A stretch of DNA of 6,306 nucleotides from an archaeon (GCA_021107835.1 JAIOSD010000064.1:1-6306), one strand, 5' to 3'; shown: positions 1 through 4,904, counted from the stretch's first letter. Program-made: numbers and translations. Notes: a model not told the origin generated them from the letters alone.

Positions 1-30
1 CCTTATAGCTTCCTTAACATCTACTGGCAT
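1..30 (-). CDS. 5' end of a minus-strand gene, partial at the window edge
   Basis: Only the first ten codons are visible, reading MPVDVKEAIR from an ATG whose A pairs with position 30. The start is supported by a TATA box (TATTTATA on the minus strand, 53-60) centred 26.5 bases upstream, the same geometry as five other genes here. The gene seems to belong to a unit lying to the left, whose core is the minus-strand copy at 191-202. The MPxDVK opening resembles that of the protein starting at 6009 (MPEDVK), but ten residues are too few to claim a relationship. Function cannot be assigned. Confidence 0.5.
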   Translation of the reverse strand, partial: MPVDVKEAIR

Positions 31-50
31 AAAATATATAAGTGAGTTTG

Positions 51-60
51 ACTATAAATA
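51..60 (-). promoter_or_regulatory. TATA box for the partial gene starting at 30
   Basis: On the minus strand this reads TATTTATAGT. Its 8-base core (53-60) is centred 26.5 bases before the ATG, as expected for leaderless archaeal transcription. Confidence 0.5.
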
Positions 61-190
61 ATTTACTTTTTGCCAAAAAATACAAAAAACCACAAATAAT
101 CACTAAAGAATGAATATAAAAAACTTCAAGGCGTTAATTGAATTTAACCGTTTTACCACTAATTCCCTTAAAAATTCGGCAAAGTACTGA

Positions 191-202
191 TAAACCCTGT
201 TA
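191..202 (-). repeat. Cassette core repeat in inverted orientation
   Basis: Read on the minus strand this is TAACAGGGTTTA, one base different from the plus-strand copy TAACAGGGCTTA at 5559. Flanking bases extend it to CACATAACAG, identical to 1281-1290. It is the only core copy pointing left, so array polarity changes across the methyltransferase gene. Confidence 0.6.
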
Positions 203-249
203 TGTGCAATATTACTCAGAGCCAGCCTTAATGATTCACTTTCGCAAGA

Positions 250-257
250 TTTATAAC
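250..257 (+). promoter_or_regulatory. TATA box for the methyltransferase gene
   Basis: TTTATAAC is centred about 28 bases before the ATG at 282. It selects that ATG over the in-frame TTG at 138 and ATG at 231, both of which lie upstream of the box. Confidence 0.6.
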
Positions 258-281
258 TCTCAGAATATATTTTTTATTACT

Positions 282-1217
282 ATGGAAATCAATGATTTAA
301 TTTTCAAAGAACTTCTCAAAAGAGGATATAAACTCGAGGGGAAAACTAGGGTTTGGGATGTTGCAGATTCTAAGTTATGGTATCTAACTCCAAAACAAGC
401 CCAAGGTTTTCTTGATTTGAGTAAAACTGAAGGATACAAGAAAACCATTATTGAAAAGGAGGTGTCTTTGATAAAGCAACACATGAAAGACTTTGTTCAT
501 GCTTTACCTAAAACTTCATGTAATATAATTGATTTAGGTTGTGGCGATGGACAAAAAGCCTCTCTGTTCATTCATGAATTAGCAAAGCATATGAAAATTA
601 GATATTGCCCTATTGATATTAGTTCTTACATGGTTTCAAAGGCCGCCAAAACTATTCGTAAATTAAAAGTCGGTGAAGTATTGGAATTTCGATGGAATAT
701 CTCAGACTTTGAAAATCTTAATAGTATTACTCCTCTTTTCAGAGAAGTCGGCTTTGAAACTCATTTTATGATGTTGCTGGGCAATACTTTAGGTAACTTT
801 GATAGAGAAGATATTTTGCATGGAATAAAAACAAGCATGAACAAAGATGATATTCTTCTGATTGGTAATGGATTAAAAAATGGCAATGACGATTGGACAA
901 AAGAATACAAAGACACCATAATTAATAAATGGCTTGTTCAGATACCACAACAATTAGGTTTAACAAAAAATGATATTGCTTATGATGTTCGTTTTGTCAA
1001 TTCCAGAATTGAGGAATTGTATATTTTAAAGAAAGACAAAACGATTAAACATATCGGAAGAACTCTAAATTTCAAAAAAGGAGATGTTATAATTACAGCA
1101 GTATCATATAAATACACCAAACCCGAGTTTAAAAAAATACTTAAGAAGTTCTTTTCTAGTGTGAAAATATATTCTGATTCTAAAGAAACTTATGCTCTTG
1201 CTCTTTGTAAAAGATGA
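282..1217 (+). CDS. EgtD-like SAM-dependent methyltransferase
   Basis: This 311-residue protein has a class I methyltransferase domain of the EgtD (L-histidine Nα-methyltransferase) type. Motif I is DLGCGDGQK at residues 84-92. The acidic strand-2 motif is YCPIDIS at 108-114, with D112 the likely ribose-binding residue. The EgtD-like LLGNTLGNF is at 165-173. The C-terminal part has a YKYTKPEF stretch and ends close to the right arm of the unit. Full EgtD proteins are of similar length, but substrate residues were not checked, so the methyl acceptor is unknown and an ergothioneine role is not claimed. No ergothioneine partner gene is nearby. The start at 282 is chosen because the TATA box at 250-257 would make a near-leaderless mRNA. 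The frame stays open upstream to a TTG at 138, but that part crosses the core copy and left arm. Confidence 0.8.
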   Translation: MEINDLIFKELLKRGYKLEGKTRVWDVADSKLWYLTPKQAQGFLDLSKTEGYKKTIIEKEVSLIKQHMKDFVHALPKTSCNIIDLGCGDGQKASLFIHELAKHMKIRYCPIDISSYMVSKAAKTIRKLKVGEVLEFRWNISDFENLNSITPLFREVGFETHFMMLLGNTLGNFDREDILHGIKTSMNKDDILLIGNGLKNGNDDWTKEYKDTIINKWLVQIPQQLGLTKNDIAYDVRFVNSRIEELYILKKDKTIKHIGRTLNFKKGDVIITAVSYKYTKPEFKKILKKFFSSVKIYSDSKETYALALCKR

Positions 1218-1218
1218 C

Positions 1219-1280
1219 GGCTGGCTCCTGCGTCATACTGTGCCTACGCTTCGCTTTGGCATTTTTTCTTGCAGAAAAAA
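1219..1280 (+). other. Tail of unit 1: arm, CGCTTCGCT motif and hairpin
   Basis: The tail begins with the arm GGCTGGCTC (1219-1227), carries CGCTTCGCT at 1247-1255, and ends in a hairpin, TTTTTTC (1262-1268) pairing with GAAAAAA (1274-1280) around the loop TTGCA. The hairpin could end transcription of the methyltransferase gene, but similar hairpins stand before other cores whatever the gene orientation. Confidence 0.5.
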
Positions 1281-1284
1281 CACA

Positions 1285-1296
1285 TAACAGCGATTA
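1285..1296 (+). repeat. Cassette core repeat
   Basis: TAACAGCGATTA, identical to the copies at 2038 and 5610. With upstream bases it reads ACATAAC, close to the integron RYYYAAC heptamer. Confidence 0.75.
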
Positions 1297-1307
1297 AATG
1301 AAATTCT

Positions 1308-1823
1308 TCAGTTGACCTCAACATAATACTTTTTTACGCGAGCTTCTTTACCCAATTCTTTAGCTTTATCAATTGCATCCTGAGTGCCTTTGCTATCATT
1401 TACATGAAAAGCATATAAAACATCACAATCCTCCACAATTCTTGTATTCCTTCCATAATAACTTTCTATATTTGCTTCTGTATACCCCCATTCATCAGAT
1501 ATACAATCCCCACATATTCTTTCTACTTCCCTCCATTGTGATGTTACCATTTCAGCTTGTTCTCTAGTAATGACCCCCTCCTCAGCTCTCTTAAAAAAAT
1601 GTTTGCATAAATTTTCTAATTTTATAGGTAGATATAATTTTAGCTGTCTTCTTGAATCTCCCTTTTTAAGAACAACATTTGTTGCGAAATAATCAATACC
1701 TAAAGCTCCGCCAGTAATTATTCCATCTCCAGCTAAAATTATTTTTTCAACGGTTCTTTCTACATCTCTTTTCACTTCGTCATTTGTAATTCTCCAAGAA
1801 CCGCTTATTGCATACCATTTCAT
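1308..1823 (-). CDS. DprA/LOG-like SLOG-superfamily nucleotide-binding protein
   Basis: This 171-residue protein has the layout of a compact SLOG (SMF/DprA-LOG) Rossmann-like domain. The N-terminal strand leads into AISGSW (5-10). The glycine-rich motif TGGALGID (37-44) follows a helix and strand, as in DprA. The C-terminal part carries IVEDCDVLYAF and SKGTQDAIDKAKELGKEA, matching the usual pattern of an aspartate strand, a Gly-Thr turn and a helix. Such proteins bind nucleotides or single-stranded DNA. DprA itself loads RecA on ssDNA, but full DprA is about twice this length, so the role here is open. The LOG lonely-guy PGGxGTxxE motif is absent. The stop codon lies inside the left arm of its unit, and the start is fixed by a TATA box 26.5 bases upstream. 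Confidence 0.75.
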   Translation of the reverse strand: MKWYAISGSWRITNDEVKRDVERTVEKIILAGDGIITGGALGIDYFATNVVLKKGDSRRQLKLYLPIKLENLCKHFFKRAEEGVITREQAEMVTSQWREVERICGDCISDEWGYTEANIESYYGRNTRIVEDCDVLYAFHVNDSKGTQDAIDKAKELGKEARVKKYYVEVN

Positions 1824-1845
1824 GATAATAATTAGAAAATTTATC

Positions 1846-1853
1846 TATTTAAA
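1846..1853 (-). promoter_or_regulatory. TATA box for the SLOG gene
   Basis: The minus strand reads TTTAAATA, centred 26.5 bases before the ATG at 1823. This implies a leaderless transcript. Confidence 0.6.
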
Positions 1854-1931
1854 AAACTATTGCCAACTGAAGAACTCAACATTCTTTCAGAATTTTGGGG
1901 ACGTTGCACTTTCGCTTCGCTCACCCTCATT

Positions 1932-1943
1932 TAACAGGAATTA
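1932..1943 (+). repeat. Cassette core repeat
   Basis: TAACAGGAATTA, preceded by ATT to give ATTTAAC, a full match to the integron-type heptamer RYYYAAC. Confidence 0.65.
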
Positions 1944-2037
1944 AATTCAATATCTCACAAAAGTTCAATACTCGAAAATCTTAATATTCTCACAAAAAAC
2001 TGTTCAAATTTAAGCTATTTCGCCTTTACAGGGAACT
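1932..2037. mobile_element. Gene-less cassette unit
   Basis: This is a 106-base interval between two cores with no gene. It contains an imperfect direct duplication, AATATCTCACAAAAGTTCAA (1949-1968) and a longer variant at 1983-2007 that differs by short insertions. The ends can pair weakly: TTAAATT near 1941 against AAATTTAA near 2005-2012. It may be an emptied or decayed cassette. Confidence 0.45.
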
Positions 2038-2049
2038 TAACAGCGATTA
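2038..2049 (+). repeat. Cassette core repeat
   Basis: TAACAGCGATTA, identical to 1285 and 5610. The preceding bases give ACTTAAC, which fits RYYYAAC. Confidence 0.75.
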
Positions 2050-2191
2050 TGCTTAATTTTCAAGTTACCTTAATGAGAAGAATCCTATCGGAAATTCTCT
2101 AAACTAATGCGTTGCTGTCTTTAACAATGTAAAACTCTATGGCGGCAAAAACAATACTAAAAATAAAATAGGGGGCTCTCAACTACTTAAA

Positions 2192-2608
2192 TCACTCAGA
2201 AAATGGCACCACATGAGAGATAAAAGGTAACCAATGAACATTACCTTTAAGATCTTTTCGTAGGCTTCCTAAATGCTCTTCATCAATTCCTATTTCATAT
2301 CCACTACTATCTCCCCAAAAATAACCACGACTATAAAGAGCATCATGCTGACAAACTCCAGCGCCAACCAATCTATAACTACTATTTTCAGGAAATTTTG
2401 GAGAATCAGATCTTCCTTCTACTACAAGATCTATACTAACTTCATCAGCAAAATCGCTTAAAATCTCACTATGTCTTTCACAACTTTGATTCCTGCGCTT
2501 ACTAAATCTTAAATAAGCTGTACCACTATTTGCTTCTTCAATTTGAATTACTTTGTACAAGCCAGATTCTTCTGGAAGATTAACCTGCGGAATTTCTTCA
2601 TCTGCCAT
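2192..2608 (-). CDS. Small protein with a tentative Janus/ocnus (phosphohistidine phosphatase) pattern
   Basis: This is a 138-residue protein. From residue 6 the order IPQVNL, GLYKVIQI (16-23), a helix containing RHSEIL with H46, an acidic strand ending VVEGR (62-66), and SYRLVGAGVCQHDAL (77-91) resembles the 14-kDa phosphohistidine phosphatase/Janus-ocnus family. There the catalytic His lies in a YHAD-like helix, followed by a GGGR-like strand end and a YGYSxxYG-like strand. The match is by eye and weak, so treat the family as a proposal. About 45 residues beyond that (to residue 138) are unassigned. The ATG at 2608 is preferred over the one at 2632, because the TATA box at 2636-2643 is 31 bases before the former but only a few bases before the latter. 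Confidence 0.6.
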   Translation of the reverse strand: MADEEIPQVNLPEESGLYKVIQIEEANSGTAYLRFSKRRNQSCERHSEILSDFADEVSIDLVVEGRSDSPKFPENSSYRLVGAGVCQHDALYSRGYFWGDSSGYEIGIDEEHLGSLRKDLKGNVHWLPFISHVVPFSE

Positions 2609-2635
2609 TTTATTATATAAAAATATAATCAATCA

Positions 2636-2643
2636 TTTATAAA
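2636..2643 (-). promoter_or_regulatory. TATA box for the Janus-like gene
   Basis: TTTATAAA is palindromic here and centred about 31 bases before the ATG at 2608, giving a leader of roughly five bases or none. Confidence 0.55.
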
Positions 2644-2791
2644 ACTTTCTATTTAGTTACTACTAATAAATAATTAATAAAGAATAAACGAGAGCCCCTA
2701 ACTACTAAACAACTAATTGTTTTTGCCTAAACCAAAAGTGTTAAAGACTTCTGACAGCAACGCTCTATGCACGGTAACTTGAAAACTCTGC

Positions 2792-2830
2792 GACTAACTG
2801 CGTTAGTCTTGCGGGGACGTAAAGTCCCCG
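2792..2830. other. Double hairpin at the end of unit 3
   Basis: Two perfect hairpins stand side by side. GACTAAC (2792-2798) pairs with GTTAGTC (2802-2808) around TGC, and CGGGGAC (2812-2818) pairs with GTCCCCG (2824-2830) around GTAAA. The first joins an AAC-ending and a GTT-starting heptamer in one stem. The second is GC-rich and sits five bases before the next core. Confidence 0.65.
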
Positions 2831-2835
2831 AAGCA

Positions 2836-2847
2836 TAACATCGTTAT
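2836..2847 (+). repeat. Cassette core repeat, divergent
   Basis: TAACATCGTTAT, less similar than most copies. Its upstream context gives GCATAAC, the complement of GTTATGC found at the end of Vibrio cholerae VCR attC sites. Confidence 0.55.
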
Positions 2848-2875
2848 ATTCAATTGGACTTGGCGCCTTAAAGAA

Positions 2876-3433
2876 TTAGTTAGAATCTAGAATATCAATA
2901 GCATTTTTATAGAATGGTTCAGCAATTTGTTTTGCTTTTTCAGAAGATATTCTTTCAAACATCCAACGAATCTTTCTTTCGACTTTATCTTTACCTAATG
3001 GTGCAACAAGTTTTCTTACATGTTTAGGTGCATTTACTTCAAGATAACTGATGCTGTCTGCATCCTTAATTAAATCTGATTCTTCATCCCCACCAACTTC
3101 ATGTTTCAGAATCATATTCGCAATTCTCTGAATTTTATCTTTTTCAAACTCTTCCTTTTTCAAAAAATCAGTCATAATTTTTGCTCCTTCTTTTTGATGT
3201 TCTTCTAAGATTTCAGGATCATTCAATTCACGAGTTTGAAAAGTTTGCTCAGAATTAGTACACCTAAATGCTCTAGCAATATCATGAGCATAAGCAGCTA
3301 TAAGAATTGCTTCGTCAGCATCAGATTTTAATTGTTGCACCCAATAAACTGTTCTTTCAAAGTGTTCAACACTTTTACCAGTAGCACATTTCTCAAAAGA
3401 TTCTTTAACAAACTGCTTTACTTTTTCTAACAT
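2876..3433 (-). CDS. HD-domain metal-dependent phosphohydrolase
   Basis: This 185-residue protein has the HD-superfamily signature. It shows VEHFERT with H24, the HD pair H50-D51 in AYAHDIAR, H79 in EEHQKEGA, H111 in LKHEVGG, and KDADSISYLE with D124 and D126. The spacing of these histidines and aspartates fits a metal-binding (probably dinuclear) active site that hydrolyses phosphate esters of nucleotides or similar small molecules. The substrate cannot be read from the sequence. The protein appears all-helical and cytoplasmic. The frame is open for 30 more codons upstream, but that stretch encodes the right arm of the unit. The TATA box centred 26.5 bases before the ATG at 3433 fixes the start there; the ATG at 3442 fits less well. 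Confidence 0.8.
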   Translation of the reverse strand: MLEKVKQFVKESFEKCATGKSVEHFERTVYWVQQLKSDADEAILIAAYAHDIARAFRCTNSEQTFQTRELNDPEILEEHQKEGAKIMTDFLKKEEFEKDKIQRIANMILKHEVGGDEESDLIKDADSISYLEVNAPKHVRKLVAPLGKDKVERKIRWMFERISSEKAKQIAEPFYKNAIDILDSN

Positions 3434-3454
3434 ATAAATCATAATCCTATATTG

Positions 3455-3464
3455 ATATATAAAT
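3455..3464 (-). promoter_or_regulatory. TATA box for the HD-domain gene
   Basis: The minus strand reads ATTTATATAT, centred 26.5 bases before the ATG at 3433 and immediately inside the right arm at 3470. Confidence 0.6.
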
Positions 3465-3540
3465 GTAACGGCGCCAAGTCCAACTCTGAAATTTCCCTTC
3501 GGCATCGTTGCACTAAAAATCAACCTCTATCGAGGGAATA

Positions 3541-3552
3541 TAACAAGGATTA
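3541..3552 (+). repeat. Cassette core repeat
   Basis: TAACAAGGATTA, identical to the copy at 4191. Confidence 0.75.
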
Positions 3553-3586
3553 AACGTAATTTTTATTTCAGGCACTAAACAAAAGA

Positions 3587-3594
3587 TTTATTAA
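3587..3594 (+). promoter_or_regulatory. TATA box for the acetyltransferase gene
   Basis: TTTATTAA is centred 26.5 bases before the ATG at 3617, just inside the left arm. Confidence 0.55.
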
Positions 3595-3616
3595 TTTGTC
3601 ATAATAATTATGTAAT

Positions 3617-4111
3617 ATGGATGTTAAACTTAAAAAACTTGCTTTGGAACATACAAAGGAATTACAACTCTGCTTAAACAATAAAGATGTTGTTAAAACT
3701 CTTACAGGAATAAAATTTCCTTTTACCTTAAATGCTTCTACAAAATATATAAAGAATAGTTGTAGCAACAAGGATACTTTTGAATTCGCAATTTTCTTTG
3801 GAGAAAATTTGGTTGGGACAGTCGTTCTAGAAAATCCCAATTCAAATAAAAAAATATTTGAAGTCGGATATTTTATTACAAAAGAATATTGGGGAAAAGG
3901 AATTGCTACAAAAGCATTAAAACAAATTTTAATATTCGCATTTAAGGATCTGAAACTTAAAAAAGTTTGGGCAGCGATTATTTCTAATAATCCTGCATCT
4001 GGAAGAGTCTTAGAAAAAGCAGGTTTTAAATTAGAAGGGAAACAAGAAAAGCAAGTTTTTCAGAATAATAGATATTATGATGAATTACTATATGGATTTT
4101 TACGTGCCTGA
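3617..4111 (+). CDS. GNAT-family N-acetyltransferase, RimJ/RimL type
   Basis: This 164-residue, single-domain GNAT enzyme would transfer acetyl from acetyl-CoA to an amine. An N-terminal helix pair is followed by β-strands with FEFAIFF and NLVGTVVL (64-71). The central strand GYFITKEYW leads into the acetyl-CoA pyrophosphate loop GKGIATKAL (93-101), the motif A of the family. The strand KKVWAAIISNN and helix PASGRVLEKAGF (126-137) are typical of the RimJ/RimL-like subgroup, which modifies protein N-termini or aminoglycoside-like small molecules. Which one cannot be told here. Length is normal for the family. Start ATG 3617 agrees with the TATA box. The stop codon lies within the right arm of the unit, so arm and coding end are constrained together. 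Confidence 0.85.
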   Translation: MDVKLKKLALEHTKELQLCLNNKDVVKTLTGIKFPFTLNASTKYIKNSCSNKDTFEFAIFFGENLVGTVVLENPNSNKKIFEVGYFITKEYWGKGIATKALKQILIFAFKDLKLKKVWAAIISNNPASGRVLEKAGFKLEGKQEKQVFQNNRYYDELLYGFLRA

Positions 4112-4126
4112 AATAAAAACTTCTCC

Positions 4127-4190
4127 GTTACGCTACGCTCCACTTCGACCACGCCTTGCAGGCTCTCCCCCTTTCAGTCGTCGGGACGTC
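4127..4190 (+). other. GC-rich tail of unit 5
   Basis: The tail starts with GTTACGC and CGCTACGCT (4131-4139). It carries a 19-base block, CGACCACGCCTTGCAGGCT (4146-4164), repeated exactly at 4803-4821. A small CGTC/GACG stem (4179-4188) precedes the next core. Confidence 0.6.
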
Positions 4191-4202
4191 TAACAAGGAT
4201 TA
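4191..4202 (+). repeat. Cassette core repeat
   Basis: TAACAAGGATTA, identical to 3541. The preceding bases give GTCTAAC, a full RYYYAAC match identical to the first heptamer of the aadA1 attC site. Confidence 0.75.
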
Positions 4203-4262
4203 GTTTCAATTGAGTTTAAGTTTTAAAAACGGGTATACACTTAGTCTTTCAGACAATTTGCC

Positions 4263-4277
4263 AAAACTTTCAGTTTT
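4263..4277. terminator. Possible terminator hairpin after the 102-residue gene
   Basis: AAAACT and AGTTTT pair around TTC, about 25 bases beyond the stop at 4302 in the direction of transcription. The stem is short, and a T-rich run on the minus strand is not clear. Confidence 0.25.
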
Positions 4278-4301
4278 GAAATTTTATTTAGAAATAATCT
4301 T

Positions 4302-4610
4302 TTATTTTTTTGAAGTCTGAACAATGGAATCAACAGTTTTTGCTGTTTCTTCTCCACCCATAATTTCAACAAGAGATTTTCTTTGAGGGCTTAAATCTAA
4401 TTCTTTTATTTGCTTCATCAATTCAGTTCCTGCTGTTAGAGCAGCATCTCTTGAATCATAATCAGGATTACATGAAACTATTGGACGACAATATTTATCT
4501 TCATTATGGGTAATAGCATAACCATATTTCCCTGATTCTTTATGCTGATAAGTATCAACCAAAGTTTCATTTCCTTGAATTTGCATTGCTGAAAGTAAAG
4601 ATAATCCCAT
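4302..4610 (-). CDS. Hypothetical protein, 102 residues
   Basis: The family is not recognised. The centre, with YGYAITHNEDKYCRPIVSC followed by YDSRDAALTAGTELMKQIKEL, suggests a β-hairpin followed by an amphipathic helix. That layout recalls small ββα domains such as DUF1508- or HicB-like folds, but no diagnostic residue supports either. The C-terminal 30 residues are charged and helical. No signal peptide or membrane segment is visible. The ATG at 4610 is supported by a TATA-like TTTTTAAG centred 26.5 bases upstream. Being the only gene between two cores, with its own promoter, supports it being real. Confidence 0.65.
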   Translation of the reverse strand: MGLSLLSAMQIQGNETLVDTYQHKESGKYGYAITHNEDKYCRPIVSCNPDYDSRDAALTAGTELMKQIKELDLSPQRKSLVEIMGGEETAKTVDSIVQTSKK

Positions 4611-4632
4611 AATTTATAGTATTCAAGCTTTA

Positions 4633-4640
4633 CTTAAAAA
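4633..4640 (-). promoter_or_regulatory. TATA-like box for the 102-residue gene
   Basis: The minus strand reads TTTTTAAG, centred 26.5 bases before the ATG at 4610. A better-looking TATA sequence (ACTATAAATT) lies only a few bases before the start and is too close. Confidence 0.45.
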
Positions 4641-4802
4641 GATTTCTATAGTAACAAGATTATTTCTATTTTCTTTTAAAAAAAAAGAAACAAAAAAGGG
4701 CGCACACATCAGATTTAATAGGATGGCTAAAAACTCACCTAAACTAAAAGAGATTTTAGAAATATTAATGATGGAGAATTAGAAACTTGCTTCGCTACAC
4801 TC

Positions 4803-4821
4803 CGACCACGCCTTGCAGGCT
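4803..4821 (+). repeat. 19-base direct repeat shared by tails of units 5 and 6
   Basis: CGACCACGCCTTGCAGGCT is identical to 4146-4164. Similarity extends upstream to GCTACACTC against GCTCCACTT. The first nine bases also occur in the tail at 6193-6201. Confidence 0.8.
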
Positions 4822-4853
4822 TTCACAAAATCAAAGATTTTGTTCAGGTCGTT

Positions 4854-4865
4854 GAACAGGGCTTA
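4854..4865 (+). repeat. Cassette core repeat
   Basis: GAACAGGGCTTA, one base from the copy at 5559. It overlaps a GTTGAAC heptamer. Confidence 0.65.
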
Positions 4866-4896
4866 AATACAATCAAGAAAAGGACCACTAAAAAGC

Positions 4897-4904
4897 TATA
4901 TAAA
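4897..4904 (+). promoter_or_regulatory. TATA box for the papain-fold gene
   Basis: TATATAAA is a near-ideal archaeal TATA box centred 26.5 bases before the ATG at 4927. Confidence 0.7.

Larger units (their letters stand above)
197..1290. mobile_element. Putative cassette unit 1 (methyltransferase), bounded by outward-facing cores
   Basis: The left boundary is CTGTTATGTG (197-206) and the right boundary is its exact complement CACATAACAG (1281-1290). Inside them is a perfect 9-bp inverted pair, GAGCCAGCC (219-227) and GGCTGGCTC (1219-1227), closely flanking the promoter and the stop codon. The right side carries a tail with CGCTTCGCT (1247-1255). Unlike the units to its right, both cores point outward. 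Mobility is inferred from this architecture; no recombinase gene is present. Confidence 0.45.
1285..1931. mobile_element. Putative cassette unit 2 (SLOG protein)
   Basis: The unit runs from its core to the base before the next core. TTCTTCAGTTGAC (1304-1316) pairs with 1862-1874 at 12 of 13 positions, and the 11-bp block TTCTTCAGTTG is perfect. The left arm contains the stop codon of the minus-strand gene. GTTGCAC (1903-1909) follows the right arm, and then comes a tail with CGCTTCGCT (1913-1921). Confidence 0.6.
1824..2191. other. Gene-free stretch between the SLOG and Janus-like genes
   Basis: These 368 bases hold, in order, the SLOG promoter, its right arm and tail, a core (1932), a gene-less 106-base unit, another core (2038), and the long left arm of unit 3. 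No open reading frame with a TATA box at the expected spacing was seen. Confidence 0.6.
2038..2835. mobile_element. Putative cassette unit 3 (Janus-like gene) with four nested inverted-repeat blocks
   Basis: Four blocks pair in nested order around the gene. TTTTCAAGTTACC (2057-2069) pairs with 2773-2785, 13 bp perfect. GCGTTGCTGTC (2109-2119) pairs with 2753-2763, 11 bp, and is extended by GTCTTTAACA (2117-2126) with 2739-2748 across a 4-base bulge. GGCAAAAACAAT (2144-2155) pairs with 2716-2727, 12 bp. GGGGCTCTC (2172-2180) pairs with 2690-2698, 9 bp. GTTAGTC (2802-2808) ends the right side. The best-preserved arms in the window make this the model unit. Confidence 0.7.
2836..3540. mobile_element. 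Putative cassette unit 4 (HD hydrolase)
   Basis: TTGGACTTGGCGCC (2854-2867) pairs perfectly over 14 bp with GGCGCCAAGTCCAA (3470-3483). GTTGCAC (3507-3513) follows the right arm, as in unit 2. A short tail with a CCTC/GAGG hairpin (3524-3535) then leads to the next core. Confidence 0.65.
3541..4190. mobile_element. Putative cassette unit 5 (GNAT acetyltransferase)
   Basis: TTTTTATTTCAGGCAC (3560-3575) pairs perfectly over 16 bp with GTGCCTGAAATAAAAA (4104-4119), the longest uninterrupted arm seen. The right arm includes the last codons and stop of the gene. GTTACGC (4127-4133) follows, then a GC-rich tail shared with unit 6. Confidence 0.7.
4191..4853. mobile_element. Putative cassette unit 6 (unknown 102-residue protein)
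   Basis: The arms are weaker than in neighbours. AGTTTCAATT (4202-4211) pairs with AATTAGAAACT (4777-4787) with one bulged base. A hairpin AAAACT-TTC-AGTTTT lies at 4263-4277 downstream of the minus-strand gene. The tail repeats that of unit 5 and ends with the hairpin ACAAAATC (4825-4832) and GATTTTGT (4836-4843), then GTTGAAC (4851-4857), which fits GTTRRRY and overlaps the next core. Confidence 0.5.

Noticed and set aside
145..156. TAACCGTTTTAC near the left edge as another core
   Set aside because: Only the TAAC is shared. The minus-strand copy at 191-202 fits the consensus far better.
138..281. N-terminal extension of the methyltransferase from a TTG at 138
   Set aside because: The stretch covers the inverted core and left arm, and the TATA box at 250-257 lies inside it. 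Residues before 282 do not resemble the family.
2273..2461. 62-residue plus-strand frame, and similar frames at 260-484 (-) and 1373-1567 (+)
   Set aside because: They lie antisense to better supported genes, have low-complexity composition and lack properly placed TATA boxes.
2609..2632. Start of the Janus-like gene at 2632
   Set aside because: It would leave the TATA box only a few bases upstream. The ATG at 2608 has near-normal spacing.
3434..3523. 30-codon upstream extension of the HD-domain gene
   Set aside because: It reads through the TATA box and the right arm (3470-3483), so openness there is incidental.
3568..3840. 90-residue minus-strand frame
   Set aside because: It is antisense to the acetyltransferase, whose family motifs are clear.
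4127..4194. Tail read as a canonical attC site
   Set aside because: Heptamers are in the order GTT...AAC, opposite to attC (AAC...GTT), on either strand. The compact attC arrangement therefore does not fit.
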